Shown here in pieces: positions 23,248 to 32,405 of a stretch of 60,191 nt of DNA. The position numbers and the translations under genes are program-made. Position 1 is the stretch's first letter; every line of letters starts with the position of its first letter. Source of the stretch: Mediterranea sp. (in: CFB group bacteria). GTDB taxonomy: Bacteria > Bacteroidota > Bacteroidia > Bacteroidales > Bacteroidaceae. The DNA is taken from NCBI GenBank assembly GCA_031261785.1, contig JAISIZ010000093.1, positions 1-60,191 on the forward strand, in the 5' to 3' direction. The notes under the pieces were generated by a model. The model searched no databases. It was not told the origin of the DNA and was given only the letters and a program-made list of their open reading frames with translations.

Positions 23248-24858
23248 ATGAAAAGTAGATACTTACGTTATATACTCGCGCTTCCCTCGCTCCTCGCGCT
23301 GGGCGCGTGCAACGATTACCTGGACAAGATGCCGGACAACCGCGCCACCATCGACTCGGAGGAGAAGGTGTACAAGCTCCTTATCAGCGCCTACCCGGAA
23401 AATGGCTATGTCTACGCGGCCGAGATGGCCTCGGACAACACCGACTTGCTGGGGGTGAACAATCCCTATTACGACCTTTTCCAGGAGCAGCTGTACACCT
23501 GGGCCGACGTGACGGAGAGCAACAACGAGGATCCCTCACGCATTTGGCAGTCCTGCTACAAGGCGATAGCCACCGCCAACCAGGCGTTGCAGGCCATAGC
23601 GGAACTGGGCGGCCCCGAAAGCCTCAATCCCGCCCGCGGCGAGGCGTTGCTTTGCCGCGCCTACAACCACTTCATCCTGGTGAACATATTCTGCCAGGCG
23701 TACAGCGAGCAGCATTCGGAAACCGACCTGGGCGTTCCTTATGTCACGATCGCCAGCAGCGACCCGAACCCGATATACGAGCGCGGCACGGTGGCCGAGG
23801 TCTACCGGAAGATGATCGCCGACATCGAGGAGGGATTGCCGCTGATCGACGACTCGAGATACGGCGTGCCCAAATATCACTTCAACCAGAAAGCCGCCTA
23901 CACTTTCGCCTCACGGGTATACCTCTTCACGCACGATTGGGACAAGGTGATCGAGTGCAGCGACAAGGTCCTGGGCAGCAATCCCGCGGAGTATATGCAT
24001 GACAACGCGTACCTGTCCACCTATCCGAGAGACCCGATGGCGAATATCTCGCAAGCCTACGTGGCTTCGAGCATGAAAGCCAACTTCTTGCTGCAAACGG
24101 CCTATTCCAACCTGGGCACCACGTTCGGCGCTTACTATACCAATTCCAAATACAATCACGGCGCCATTTGCGCCCGTTGGGAAAGCATGAACTTCCTGCC
24201 ATGGGGTGGGGGTAGCGGCCTTTTCGGGACGGCCAACAACAATTACTCGTTCCTGTTCAATCCGCGCGTATGGGTATATGCGGGAACTAACCTGGACAAG
24301 GCGTTGTTGCCCCGCGTCCCTTACCTGTTCGAGTATACGGATCCCGTCGCCGGCACCGGTTACCGCCGGACCGTGTACGTCCCGCTCACGGGCGAGGAGG
24401 CGCTCCTGAACAGGGCCGAGGCCTACGCGTGGAAGGAGGAGTACTCCAAGACGGTGAGCGACCTGAACATCTGGATAAACAACAACGCCAACCCCCAATA
24501 CGCCAGCCTGTCGGTAACGGAAGACGGCATAATCGCCTGGGCGAATAACCTCAAGTACTACACGCCCACCGCGCCCACGCCAAAGAAGGAACTGAACCCC
24601 GATTTCGAGACCATCACCCAGGGCAGCGACAAGGAAGCTTTCTTGCATAGCGTATTGGTGACGCGCCGCGTCCAGTTCATGCACGAAGGCATGCGTTGGT
24701 TCGACGTGAAGCGTTACGGTATCAAGATCTATCGCCGCACGATAGACGGCACAACCATCGTTTCCGTGGACGACACCCTCGAACTCCGCGACAACCGCCG
24801 CGCCATGCAGATACCTAAAGACGCCGTGACTGCCGGCGTCACTCCCAATCCCAGATAA
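23248..24858 (+). CDS. SusD/RagB-family substrate-binding lipoprotein
   Basis: 536 residues. The signal peptide has lipobox LGAC (Cys about 20). TPR-like SusD features include DYLDKMPDNRATIDSEEKVYKLL, RGEALLCRAYNHFILVNIF and the C-terminal EGMRWFDVKRYG. SusD proteins cap the SusC pore on the cell surface and deliver ligand. Translation follows SusC after 19 bp in the same operon. No glycoside hydrolase or polysaccharide lyase is nearby. Confidence 0.93.
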   Translation: MKSRYLRYILALPSLLALGACNDYLDKMPDNRATIDSEEKVYKLLISAYPENGYVYAAEMASDNTDLLGVNNPYYDLFQEQLYTWADVTESNNEDPSRIWQSCYKAIATANQALQAIAELGGPESLNPARGEALLCRAYNHFILVNIFCQAYSEQHSETDLGVPYVTIASSDPNPIYERGTVAEVYRKMIADIEEGLPLIDDSRYGVPKYHFNQKAAYTFASRVYLFTHDWDKVIECSDKVLGSNPAEYMHDNAYLSTYPRDPMANISQAYVASSMKANFLLQTAYSNLGTTFGAYYTNSKYNHGAICARWESMNFLPWGGGSGLFGTANNNYSFLFNPRVWVYAGTNLDKALLPRVPYLFEYTDPVAGTGYRRTVYVPLTGEEALLNRAEAYAWKEEYSKTVSDLNIWINNNANPQYASLSVTEDGIIAWANNLKYYTPTAPTPKKELNPDFETITQGSDKEAFLHSVLVTRRVQFMHEGMRWFDVKRYGIKIYRRTIDGTTIVSVDDTLELRDNRRAMQIPKDAVTAGVTPNPR

Positions 24859-24878
24859 CCCCATTAACAAGAGTAAAG

Positions 24879-25751
24879 ATGAAAAGAATAATCCATTTAA
24901 TACTGATAGCCTGCTTGTCCCTGGGCGCCTGGTCTTGTTCCGAGGACAAACTGGACCCGGTAAGTCGTATTGTCGACTCGCAAACCGAGCAAAACGAATT
25001 CGATGAATGGCTGGCCAAAAACTACGTGGCCCCATACAACATCGAGTTGAAGTACCTCATGGAAGACATCGAATTGGACATGAACAACTACGTGGCGCCC
25101 GCCGACTTCCGCAAAGCCCAGCAGATGGCCCGCCTGGTACTGTTCCTGGCCATCGATCCTTACAACGACCTGACCGGCGGCACGGATTTCATCCGCGCCT
25201 ACTTCCCGAAACTGATTCACTTGGTCGGTAGCGCCGCCTACCGCAACAACGGGACCATGCTGCTGGGTACCGCCGAGGGTGGCGTGAAGATCACGCTTTT
25301 CTACATCAACGCGCTGGATTTTGACCCGGCATTCTTGAACAGGTACTATTTCAAGACTATCCATCACGAGTTTACCCACATCTTGAACCAGACCAAGCCC
25401 TATTCGCCCGACTTCGAGATGATTTCGGGTTCCGACTATGTGGCGGACACCTGGAATACGGCATTTTCCGAGACGACCTGCCTGCAAGCCGGCTTTATCA
25501 CGCCGTACGCGTCCAGCGAGCCGGGAGAAGATTTTGCCGAGCTGGTGTCCGTGTACATCACCCGGAGTGCCGCCAAATGGAACGAGATGATGACCACCGC
25601 GGGAGCGGCCGGCGCCGCGACCATTGCCACCAAAATGGACATCGTGCGCGACTATATGCTGAATTCCTGGAGCATCGACCTGGATGATATGCGCGCCAAC
25701 CTGAGCGCCCGTGAGGCGCAAATCCCCAGCTTGGGATTGAATAATCTATAA
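24879..25751 (+). CDS. substrate-import-associated zinc metallohydrolase lipoprotein
   Basis: 290 residues with lipobox ending at C20. The zinc motif HExxH is H163-E164-F-T-H167 (FKTIHHEFTHIL); a downstream GEDFAELVSVY may supply the third ligand. This matches the lipoprotein family known to co-occur with SusC/SusD pairs and proposed to process imported substrates at the outer membrane. It lies 20 bp behind SusD. The presence of a protease-type enzyme suggests the locus handles peptides. Confidence 0.87.
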   Translation: MKRIIHLILIACLSLGAWSCSEDKLDPVSRIVDSQTEQNEFDEWLAKNYVAPYNIELKYLMEDIELDMNNYVAPADFRKAQQMARLVLFLAIDPYNDLTGGTDFIRAYFPKLIHLVGSAAYRNNGTMLLGTAEGGVKITLFYINALDFDPAFLNRYYFKTIHHEFTHILNQTKPYSPDFEMISGSDYVADTWNTAFSETTCLQAGFITPYASSEPGEDFAELVSVYITRSAAKWNEMMTTAGAAGAATIATKMDIVRDYMLNSWSIDLDDMRANLSAREAQIPSLGLNNL

Positions 25752-25765
25752 ATAATAACGTTATT

Positions 25766-27070
25766 ATGAAGAAGATATATTACTATTTACTTTTAGGGGC
25801 GCTGATGTTGGCGTCCCAATCCTGCCTGCACCAAGAAGAGGACCTTTTCGACAAAAGTCCCTCGGAACGTATGCAAGAGGCTATCACCAAGTACGGTGAT
25901 TTGCTGAAAGCCAACACGGCAGGCTGGGTGCTGGAATATTATCCGGAACCTAACCAATCGCTTGGTGGCTACAACTACATCTTGCAGTTCGATGGATCCC
26001 AAGTGACGGCATCTTCCGAGATAGCGCAAATTGTTTTTGGTGAAAAGGCCCCAGCGGACACTACGGTAGTGAGTCTCTACGAGATAATCCCCAGTAGCGG
26101 TCCTGTCCTCACTTTTGACGCGTACAACGCGTTGATCCACTATTTCTCCGATCCCTCAGAGGATAAATACCAGGCCGATCAAGGCGACTACGAGCTTATC
26201 TTCATGGGTACTTCGGAAGATGAGAGCGAAATATACCTCAAGGGAACACGCACCGGCAACAAAATGACCATGCGCAAACTTCCCAATGGAGAAACCCCCG
26301 CGTCGTATCTGGCAAAGGTGGCCACAATCCCCGAAGGGTTGTCCAAAGGCTTGGCATTTCTTATCCAGGCTGGGGGAGAAAGCGTTTCGTGTACGCTTTC
26401 GGATTTGCACTTGTCTTACCAGACGGTGGGCGAAGATGAAGGAATAGTCACCAAGACCGTAGCTTATTGCTATACCAACGAAGGTATTTGCCTGTATGAG
26501 CCGATCACGATCGGTGGTGTCACCGCGCAGAGATTCGTGCTTGGTGCCGATGGGCTTACGTCTGTGGCCGGCGACATGAAAATCTCTTTTGATTATGCAC
26601 CAAACCGGATATTTACCAGCTGCATGATGAGTGGAGCCAGGAGTTTCTTGTGGAACTACAGCGTAGCCGGAGGCATGTTCGACATGAGCGCCAAGGCGGC
26701 TGAATGGGTCAAAGCGGCATATAATGGGAATCTGCAGACAAACGGCGAAGCATTGATAATGACCGCTTTTACCAACTATGTCGGCAATCCGTCTATTCGA
26801 TTCTATTCTACCAATGGAAGCTCGACTTGGTCCGCCATTTGGGGAGTATCGATTATCGCGGTCGAAGGCACGGACAACCAAGTCGCCTTTGAACCGGGTC
26901 TGGCACCGATACTTAACGATAGTTACTATCCGGATTGTCTTTCCATGGCGGAATCGATTGTAGCGGAAGGTATCTATATCGTGGAAATTGATGACCCCGT
27001 GGCTCCCACGGTGATAAAATTCACCAGTGGTCAAGATCCGGATATATGGTTTAACGTATATCTTCAGTAA
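25766..27070 (+). CDS. DUF4302-family lipoprotein
   Basis: 434 residues with a lipoprotein signal peptide (LMLASQSC, Cys 20). The N-terminal region (ERMQEAITKYGDLLKANTAGWVLEYYPEP) is typical of DUF4302 proteins, which are found in SusC/D loci carrying the zinc metallohydrolase lipoprotein. Function is unknown; a surface ligand-binding role comparable to SusE/SusF is inferred from position. Starts 14 bp after the metallohydrolase gene. Base composition begins to shift toward AT compared with SusC/SusD. Confidence 0.82.
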   Translation: MKKIYYYLLLGALMLASQSCLHQEEDLFDKSPSERMQEAITKYGDLLKANTAGWVLEYYPEPNQSLGGYNYILQFDGSQVTASSEIAQIVFGEKAPADTTVVSLYEIIPSSGPVLTFDAYNALIHYFSDPSEDKYQADQGDYELIFMGTSEDESEIYLKGTRTGNKMTMRKLPNGETPASYLAKVATIPEGLSKGLAFLIQAGGESVSCTLSDLHLSYQTVGEDEGIVTKTVAYCYTNEGICLYEPITIGGVTAQRFVLGADGLTSVAGDMKISFDYAPNRIFTSCMMSGARSFLWNYSVAGGMFDMSAKAAEWVKAAYNGNLQTNGEALIMTAFTNYVGNPSIRFYSTNGSSTWSAIWGVSIIAVEGTDNQVAFEPGLAPILNDSYYPDCLSMAESIVAEGIYIVEIDDPVAPTVIKFTSGQDPDIWFNVYLQ

Positions 27071-27115
27071 CCGTAAACCGTAAAAGGCCAAACACTCCCG
27101 GAACCTGGAATATTA

Positions 27116-27156
27116 GGAACCCCCTGCCTGTGATACGCTACCACAGGCGGGGGTCC
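27116..27156 (+). terminator. hairpin after DUF4302 gene
   Basis: CCCCCTGCCTGTG and CACAGGCGGGGG form a GC-rich stem with one bulge. A second dyad follows at 27180-27222 (GGATTCCT/AGGAATCC enclosing CTTGCC/GGCAAG). No T-run, so it may attenuate rather than end transcription before the last lipoprotein gene. Confidence 0.55.
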
Positions 27157-27267
27157 TCGACTTCCAAAGACCGACAAACGGATTCCTCGTCAGGAGACAT
27201 CTTGCCTCTGGCAAGGAATCCGTTCCTTTTCTATGAGACATTATCAACTCTTTAACAACAAGGTAAT

Positions 27268-28272
27268 ATGAAAAAGAATGTTTTTTTATTCTCCATTCTA
27301 TGCTTAGGATGCATGGTATGGAGCTGCGAGCAGGAATCATTCCTGTTGGATGAAGGTTCAATCGCCAAGTCCGAGGTTACCGAGGAAACGGCGGCATCGA
27401 ATGGGTACCGAGAGGCCCTATATTATCGTACTGTCTTTGATAAGGAACAAGGGCGCTTAACATGGGAGGAGGATAGCGTCTGGATAGACAAATGGCCAAA
27501 AGATCCTCCATCTGATCCAACAAATGACCCCGGGCAGAAACCTGTTACAGACAACCCTTCATCATCAACAGGCTCGCCAGATGAATTCTTTATATATAAT
27601 CTGGATATTTACGTTACGGACGATAATGAGATACTGTATTCTCCAGTACCTATGCCTAATTATGGTCTCTTTTCTTCCCATTTCTTGGCTCAAGGAATGG
27701 CCACGATTTTAGGTGGTGAAAAAGCCTATTTTAGAAGAGACCAAGATTTGAATCTTGAGAAGAATCAATATGCAAATGTTTTCACAGAAGATACACCCGC
27801 AGAAATTTTATTGGGCGATATCTCATACAGTGACAATTTCAATGGGATCTATAGCATAAATATGGATGAACATGTTCTATACTATAAGATAAAGGAACAA
27901 AAAGCTTATTTCCATTTGATTCTTAGCGACCCCTTATTTATGCCAGATGGCGTAAGAAAAGAGGTAACAGAGATAAATTTGGGCAACACCTTACTCGCAA
28001 AATATCCTGGAAATTTAGTTCCTGGATGTGGATCTATAACTATGGCATTTTACGAAATATGGATCTCAGTCCGGGTATATCAAGGTTATCCTAAAATCCC
28101 CGTAGAAGATCCACCTATTGGAGACCCTGGAGGGTCGACGCCTGGTACCGATCCTCAAAATCCGTATCCTCCCAAAGGTGATCCAGAATCCCCCAACAAT
28201 CCGATTACCGACTCTTCGGGAGAAGCATCTTCGGGAATTATAAATGATGCGGGACCAAGCATAGTCCTCTAA
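27268..28272 (+). CDS. orphan lipoprotein with Pro/Asp/Gly-rich linkers
   Basis: 334 residues with a lipoprotein signal peptide (CMVWSC, Cys 20). A central beta-rich segment (about 105-270) is flanked by low-complexity stretches of P, D, G, S and N (KDPPSDPTNDPGQKP; GDPGGSTPGTDPQNPYPP). I do not recognise the domain. Clearly AT-richer than SusC/SusD, and separated from the DUF4302 gene by two hairpins. It may be a variable surface cargo or ligand-binding protein attached to the import locus, or a separate acquisition. A 12-bp-stem hairpin follows. Confidence 0.75.
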   Translation: MKKNVFLFSILCLGCMVWSCEQESFLLDEGSIAKSEVTEETAASNGYREALYYRTVFDKEQGRLTWEEDSVWIDKWPKDPPSDPTNDPGQKPVTDNPSSSTGSPDEFFIYNLDIYVTDDNEILYSPVPMPNYGLFSSHFLAQGMATILGGEKAYFRRDQDLNLEKNQYANVFTEDTPAEILLGDISYSDNFNGIYSINMDEHVLYYKIKEQKAYFHLILSDPLFMPDGVRKEVTEINLGNTLLAKYPGNLVPGCGSITMAFYEIWISVRVYQGYPKIPVEDPPIGDPGGSTPGTDPQNPYPPKGDPESPNNPITDSSGEASSGIINDAGPSIVL

Positions 28273-28295
28273 TCCCTCAAACCAAAAGATTCCTA

Positions 28296-28327
28296 TCCCC
28301 CAAGGCACGCCACGCTGCCTTGGGGGA
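28296..28327 (+). terminator. terminator-like hairpin
   Basis: Perfect 12-bp stem TCCCCCAAGGCA / TGCCTTGGGGGA with an 8-nt loop, after the orphan lipoprotein gene; followed by ATCTTGTT. Confidence 0.65.
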
Positions 28328-28474
28328 ATCTTGTTCATGTCCTCGAAAACACCGCATTGCATACAGGTGAAACACCTCCATGCAGTCCGCATGAAGACTC
28401 CTCACGATTAATCCGACGACAGGATAAACACAACTCCTTCCAAAGCGTCCGCGAAGACATGAACGACTACCCCC

Positions 28475-29803
28475 TCACCCCATCCCCCTCACCACATCGC
28501 CCAGCGCATAGAGCGGGCACACCTTGACGCGATCGTACTCGCCAAAATTCTCCATTGAGGAGCGTAGCCCGTACGCCGTGCCTTTCTCGGCGAGGAAAAG
28601 GGATAGGCTTCTCATCGATCCTCTCGTCCCCGCCTTTATTTCCAGAGGGAGTATCCCATCGCCATGCGGAAGGAGGAAATCCACCTCGGCATTGCTGTTT
28701 CTCGCCTCCCGTTGCCAGAAGTAGAGTACGGAGGGGGTATAGGGACTGCCGTTCTTCAGGATTTCGAGCGCGGCGAATTGCTCGGCGATGGCACCCTTGT
28801 TGACCAGCTCCCCATCCGCGGCCACCAACAACGGGGAAATGTCGAGCCGTGCCATCCGTTGTGCCAGGCCAAAGTCGAGCGCCAGGAGCTTGAAGATGGA
28901 ACTGTTCGCTCCCGCCCCGATAGGCAATCCGTTGCCCGAGTTCTTGTACACGGGGACAACGAGGCCGGCCATGACGAGCAAGTCCACAGCTTCCTTGACC
29001 TGCCGGTAATTGTTGTCCTTGCCCACCCGGGAGTAGACAAATCGGCCTCCCGCTTGCTCGACAACAGAATCGAACACCTCGCGAAGACGAACGGCCGGAA
29101 CGGTGGACTTATACTTGGCGAAATCGTCGCGAAGCGAGATATAAAGATCGTCCAACGCACGCATGCACCTCAGCATATCGCCCGTCTGGAGATAGAGGGA
29201 CACTACCTCGGGCATCCCACCCAGAACAAGGAATTTCCGCAACTGCTCATTCAGCCTTTGGTGAAACACATTATCGACAGGATTCGCGAAGCCAGCGCCG
29301 CGCTTCACCTCGATCAACCCCTCTTGCCCCGTGGCGGCGAGAAACTCGTCGAACGACATGGGATAGAGAAATATGGAACGCAGCCGCCCCACCGCGAAAG
29401 AAGGGATCTCTACCAACGCGAATTCCAACAGCGAGCCTGCCGCCACAACGTGTAACTCGGGATAGCGTTCGTAGAAAAAACGAAGCGAGGCGATAGCCTC
29501 CCGGCAACCCTGTATCTCATCAAGAAAGAGGAGCGTCTCGCCCGGGATTACCGGCACGTCGTAGTAAAGCGAGAGCTTCTCGCCAATGATTTGAGGATTG
29601 AGGTTGCCTTGGAAGAAAGCTTTTACCTCCAAGTCACTCTCGAAATTGACTTCGAGATAGTGCGCGAACGACCGTCCCAGGTTTCTCACTGCCGACGATT
29701 TTCCCACTTGCCGGGCACCACGTAGCAAGAGCGGTTTCCTGTGTTCCTCCTCTTTCCAGCTCGCAAGCTCGCTATCTATGCTTCTTTTCAGGTACTTCAT
29801 CAT
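28475..29803 (-). CDS. DUF4143-type AAA ATPase (2)
   Basis: 442 residues from the ATG at 29803 (MMKYLKRSIDSELASW). The frame stays open upstream to 29890, but that part is made of 33-bp repeats and the -7 box, so it is probably non-coding. Walker A is LRGARQVGKS, Walker B LLFLDEIQ, sensor AAGSLLEFAL. A DUF4143 C-terminal domain ends in the nuclease-like EVDFLLP. The fold is the same as ATPase (1) at 11308 but the sequence is diverged. Function unknown; some relatives accompany mobile DNA. Three 33-bp-spaced repeats precede it. Confidence 0.83.
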   Translation of the reverse strand: MMKYLKRSIDSELASWKEEEHRKPLLLRGARQVGKSSAVRNLGRSFAHYLEVNFESDLEVKAFFQGNLNPQIIGEKLSLYYDVPVIPGETLLFLDEIQGCREAIASLRFFYERYPELHVVAAGSLLEFALVEIPSFAVGRLRSIFLYPMSFDEFLAATGQEGLIEVKRGAGFANPVDNVFHQRLNEQLRKFLVLGGMPEVVSLYLQTGDMLRCMRALDDLYISLRDDFAKYKSTVPAVRLREVFDSVVEQAGGRFVYSRVGKDNNYRQVKEAVDLLVMAGLVVPVYKNSGNGLPIGAGANSSIFKLLALDFGLAQRMARLDISPLLVAADGELVNKGAIAEQFAALEILKNGSPYTPSVLYFWQREARNSNAEVDFLLPHGDGILPLEIKAGTRGSMRSLSLFLAEKGTAYGLRSSMENFGEYDRVKVCPLYALGDVVRGMG

Positions 29804-29811
29804 AACTGTTT

Positions 29812-29896
29812 GCATTAAATCCAAGGCAAAGATACGCCTCTCGTGCATTAAATCCAAGGTAATAATCTCCTTTTTTCGCGTTAAATCCAAGGTAAT
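29812..29896. repeat. three direct repeats with exact 33-bp period
   Basis: GCATTAAATCCAAGG at 29812, GCATTAAATCCAAGG at 29845 and GCGTTAAATCCAAGG at 29878. The spacing is exactly 33 bp. The first copy abuts the minus-strand TATCTTTG box (29827-29834) of the DUF4143 ATPase, which makes an operator array likely. Confidence 0.8.
29827..29834 (-). promoter_or_regulatory. -7 box TATCTTTG (minus strand)
   Basis: Exact TAnnTTTG on the minus strand, 23 bp before the ATG at 29803, inside the first 33-bp repeat. Confidence 0.5.
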
Positions 29897-30100
29897 GGCG
29901 TTTTAGCCCCTCTAATCCTCCCCAGCAAAGGCATTTTTATCCACTCGTTGGTGAAGGCTTTCCTCGGTCCCTCACGTGCGGGATTCTACCAAGCCTTCGC
30001 CGCTCTCTTCGGCGCCAGCCTGAAGAAAGGGTACGCCCCCACCGGCGAGGACAAGCTTACCGAACGGGTGGTGTCGCCGGTGTTTAACGGGCAGACCTGA
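29885..30100 (+). pseudogene. possible gene remnant
   Basis: The frame is open from 29885 to a TGA at 30098 and has coding-like composition. The translated end, KAFLGPSRAGFYQAFAALF followed by YAPTGEDKLTERVVSP, looks like the C-terminus of a real protein. There is no start codon with upstream signals, and the frame runs through the repeat array. I do not recognise the parent family. It may be a decayed 3' end left by insertion of the ATPase gene. Confidence 0.3.
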
Positions 30101-30119
30101 CCATTTCCCGTGGGGTGGC

Positions 30120-30154
30120 TTCACCACAGATTACACAGATTCGCACAGATTTTG
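30120..30154 (+). repeat. CACAGATT repeat, copy 1
   Basis: 35 bp containing CCACAGATTACACAGATT, identical in sequence and orientation to 32239-32273. The two copies flank the YidE-like transporter gene. Confidence 0.85.
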
Positions 30155-30243
30155 TAATGATAGACATGAGACGTGGCATGCCGCGTCTTTCCGCAGCGAC
30201 ACGGGCTTCACGCTTAGAGGTAAATTCAACACAGGAAAGCCCC

Positions 30244-31908
30244 CTACCCCATCAGGAACAGGAGCAACACCTGCGCGATGATTACGCGCAGGAACATGCA
30301 GAGCGGATAAACGGAAGCGTACGCCACCGACGAGGCGTCGCCCTGCGTGGTGTCGTTCACGTAGCTTAGCGCCATCGGGTTGGCCATGCTGCCACACAAC
30401 ATACCCGCCGTTGTCCCGAAATCCATCTTCATCCACTTCACGGCGACGACACCTACGACCAGCACGGGGAGGATGGTGAGCGTCGCCCCCGCGCCAATCC
30501 ACAGCATCCCCTCGGGGCGGAACACCGTCTCGAAGAAGTGCTCGCCGGCCTCCAGACCCAGGCAAGCCAGGTAGAGCGACAGCCCCGTGGAGCGTAGCAT
30601 GAGGTTGGCGCTGCGCGTGGTATAGGTCACCATGTGGAGACGAGGCCCGAACGCGCCGATGAGGATGCCTACGATGATGGGACCTCCCGCCAGCCCTAAC
30701 TTCACCGGCATGCTGATGCCCGGAATGGAAAAGGGGATAGAACCCAGCACTAATCCGATGACGATGCCGACGAATACCGCCACCAGGTTGGGCGCCTCGA
30801 GATCCTTCACGGTGTTGCCCAGCGCCCTGCCGGCGTTCTCTACGGCGGAGGCCTCGCCGATGGCCGTCAGGCGGTCGCCCAGCTGCAGGGTAAGGTCGGC
30901 GGTGGCGAGTAGCTCGACACCGCTTCGGAACACTCGGCTGATGTTGATGCCGTAGACGTTGCGCAGGTGGAGCGAACCCAACTTCTTGCCGTTCAGCTCG
31001 GGACGGGTGATGACGATGCGACGCGATACCAATTGGCTGTCGATGGCGTTCCAGTCGATGTCGTCCTTGTTCCAGTCGGTATGCTCTTGCGCGCCGAACA
31101 CAACCTCCAGCGCGGCGGCGTACTTCTCGGAGGTGATGACCAGCAGGCGGTCGCCTCTCTCTACCGTCTGGTCGGATACGGGGATGATGACCCTTCCGTC
31201 GCGCCACAGCCGCGAGACGACGAATTTGTACGGCCCCAGACTGGCGATTTGCCGGATGCTCTTCCCGAAGATGGCGGGGTTGTGCGCCTGGAAGGCACAG
31301 ACATAAGGCTTATTGGCGTTCTCTTTCTCCTTAGGCCGCGGGGCGCGCGTCCGCACCAGGCATTTGCGGATCAGCATCAGCCCCAGTATCACGCCTATCA
31401 CGCCCAAGGGGTACGCCACGGCGCAGCCCAGCGCCGCCGTGCTCGCCTCAACGTTCAGCTGCTTCATGGTTTGCTGAGCCGCCCCCAACGCCGGCGTGTT
31501 GGTGGTGGCCCCGCAGAGTATCCCCACCATGTCGGGCAGCGATATGTCGAGGATGTAGCTGCCCGCCACGGCCATCAGGGTGCCGGTAAGCACCACGCCC
31601 AGCGCGAGCGTGTTCAGGGTGACGCCTCCCGAGCGGAAGGAACCGAAGAAACCGGGACCTACTTGCAATCCCAGCGCGTAGACGAAGAGGATGAGGCCGA
31701 AGCTCTCGGCATAATCGCGCATTCGCGGATCGATGGAGATGCCCAGATGTCCGCTCAGGATGCCCGCGAAGAATACGAATGTCACCCCCAGCGAGATGCC
31801 GAAGAAACGTATCTTGCCCAGCGCCAGTCCGATGGCGCATATCAGCGACAGTACGATAACTGCTTGTAGGGCCGAATGGGCGAATAATAAATCGTGTAAC
31901 CAGTTCAA
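30244..31908 (-). CDS. YidE/YbjL-type (aspartate-alanine antiporter family) transporter
   Basis: 554 residues. Two hydrophobic blocks of about five segments each (1-165 and 380-554) flank a soluble region with two TrkA-C-like domains (about 205-370, with VERGDRLLVIT and QLGDRLTAIG). Motifs GATTNTPALGAAQQ and CGSMANPMAL are typical of the AAE transporter family. Bacterial members exchange amino acids or dicarboxylates; the substrate of this one is unknown. The gene stands alone between direct copies of a 35-bp repeat. Confidence 0.85.
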   Translation of the reverse strand: MNWLHDLLFAHSALQAVIVLSLICAIGLALGKIRFFGISLGVTFVFFAGILSGHLGISIDPRMRDYAESFGLILFVYALGLQVGPGFFGSFRSGGVTLNTLALGVVLTGTLMAVAGSYILDISLPDMVGILCGATTNTPALGAAQQTMKQLNVEASTAALGCAVAYPLGVIGVILGLMLIRKCLVRTRAPRPKEKENANKPYVCAFQAHNPAIFGKSIRQIASLGPYKFVVSRLWRDGRVIIPVSDQTVERGDRLLVITSEKYAAALEVVFGAQEHTDWNKDDIDWNAIDSQLVSRRIVITRPELNGKKLGSLHLRNVYGINISRVFRSGVELLATADLTLQLGDRLTAIGEASAVENAGRALGNTVKDLEAPNLVAVFVGIVIGLVLGSIPFSIPGISMPVKLGLAGGPIIVGILIGAFGPRLHMVTYTTRSANLMLRSTGLSLYLACLGLEAGEHFFETVFRPEGMLWIGAGATLTILPVLVVGVVAVKWMKMDFGTTAGMLCGSMANPMALSYVNDTTQGDASSVAYASVYPLCMFLRVIIAQVLLLFLMG

Positions 31909-32405
31909 AATCAGTTTTGCCTTTTTCTGCTAACGGAATGACGCCGTGTCGTCAGGTCATTGTTCATACCATGCTTGCCGTATAAAATTATATTCGCGCC
32001 GCGAAATTACGGCAAAGCGGCGTGATGACAAAGCGAATCTTAAAAAACTTCTCCTGCTTTCGTCACCGGGACACCCAAAAATTCCGGAAGCCTTCACTCA
32101 TGACTATATCGCATGTTTTTTCGGGGTACCGGGAATATCCTGTGTTTATCCTGTACCGTCTTCGGCAAAGTTTCATATTTTGCGAGCGAATGGATAGGGG
32201 GGAGGGAAAGGGAGGGATTGGTGATTGGCGGGAGGGAGTTCACCACAGATTACACAGATTCGCACAGATTTTGAATTCATTAACTAATTGAGAGCCTCCA
32301 GACTTTGTCAATGCGCCACCCATTTTTTCTCACCCCTCGAAGAGGCGTCAGGCAAGGTCCTATCCCGGAGACGCGAAAGCTTTATGCAAATCCGCATGAG
32401 ACGAT
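31909..32405. other. intergenic region with no gene seen
   Basis: Short ORFs here lack coding character. It contains the second CACAGATT repeat (32239-32273) and a TTATGCAAATCCGCATGAG motif (about 32391) that recurs in inverted orientation near 52731. Confidence 0.5.
32239..32273 (+). repeat. CACAGATT repeat, copy 2
   Basis: Identical 35 bp to 30120-30154, same orientation; about 2.1 kb apart. Confidence 0.85.

Noticed and set aside
32022..32291. 89-codon ORF in the intergenic region before the 41-bp array
   Set aside because: Mixed composition, runs through a CACAGATT repeat, and has no homology features or promoter.
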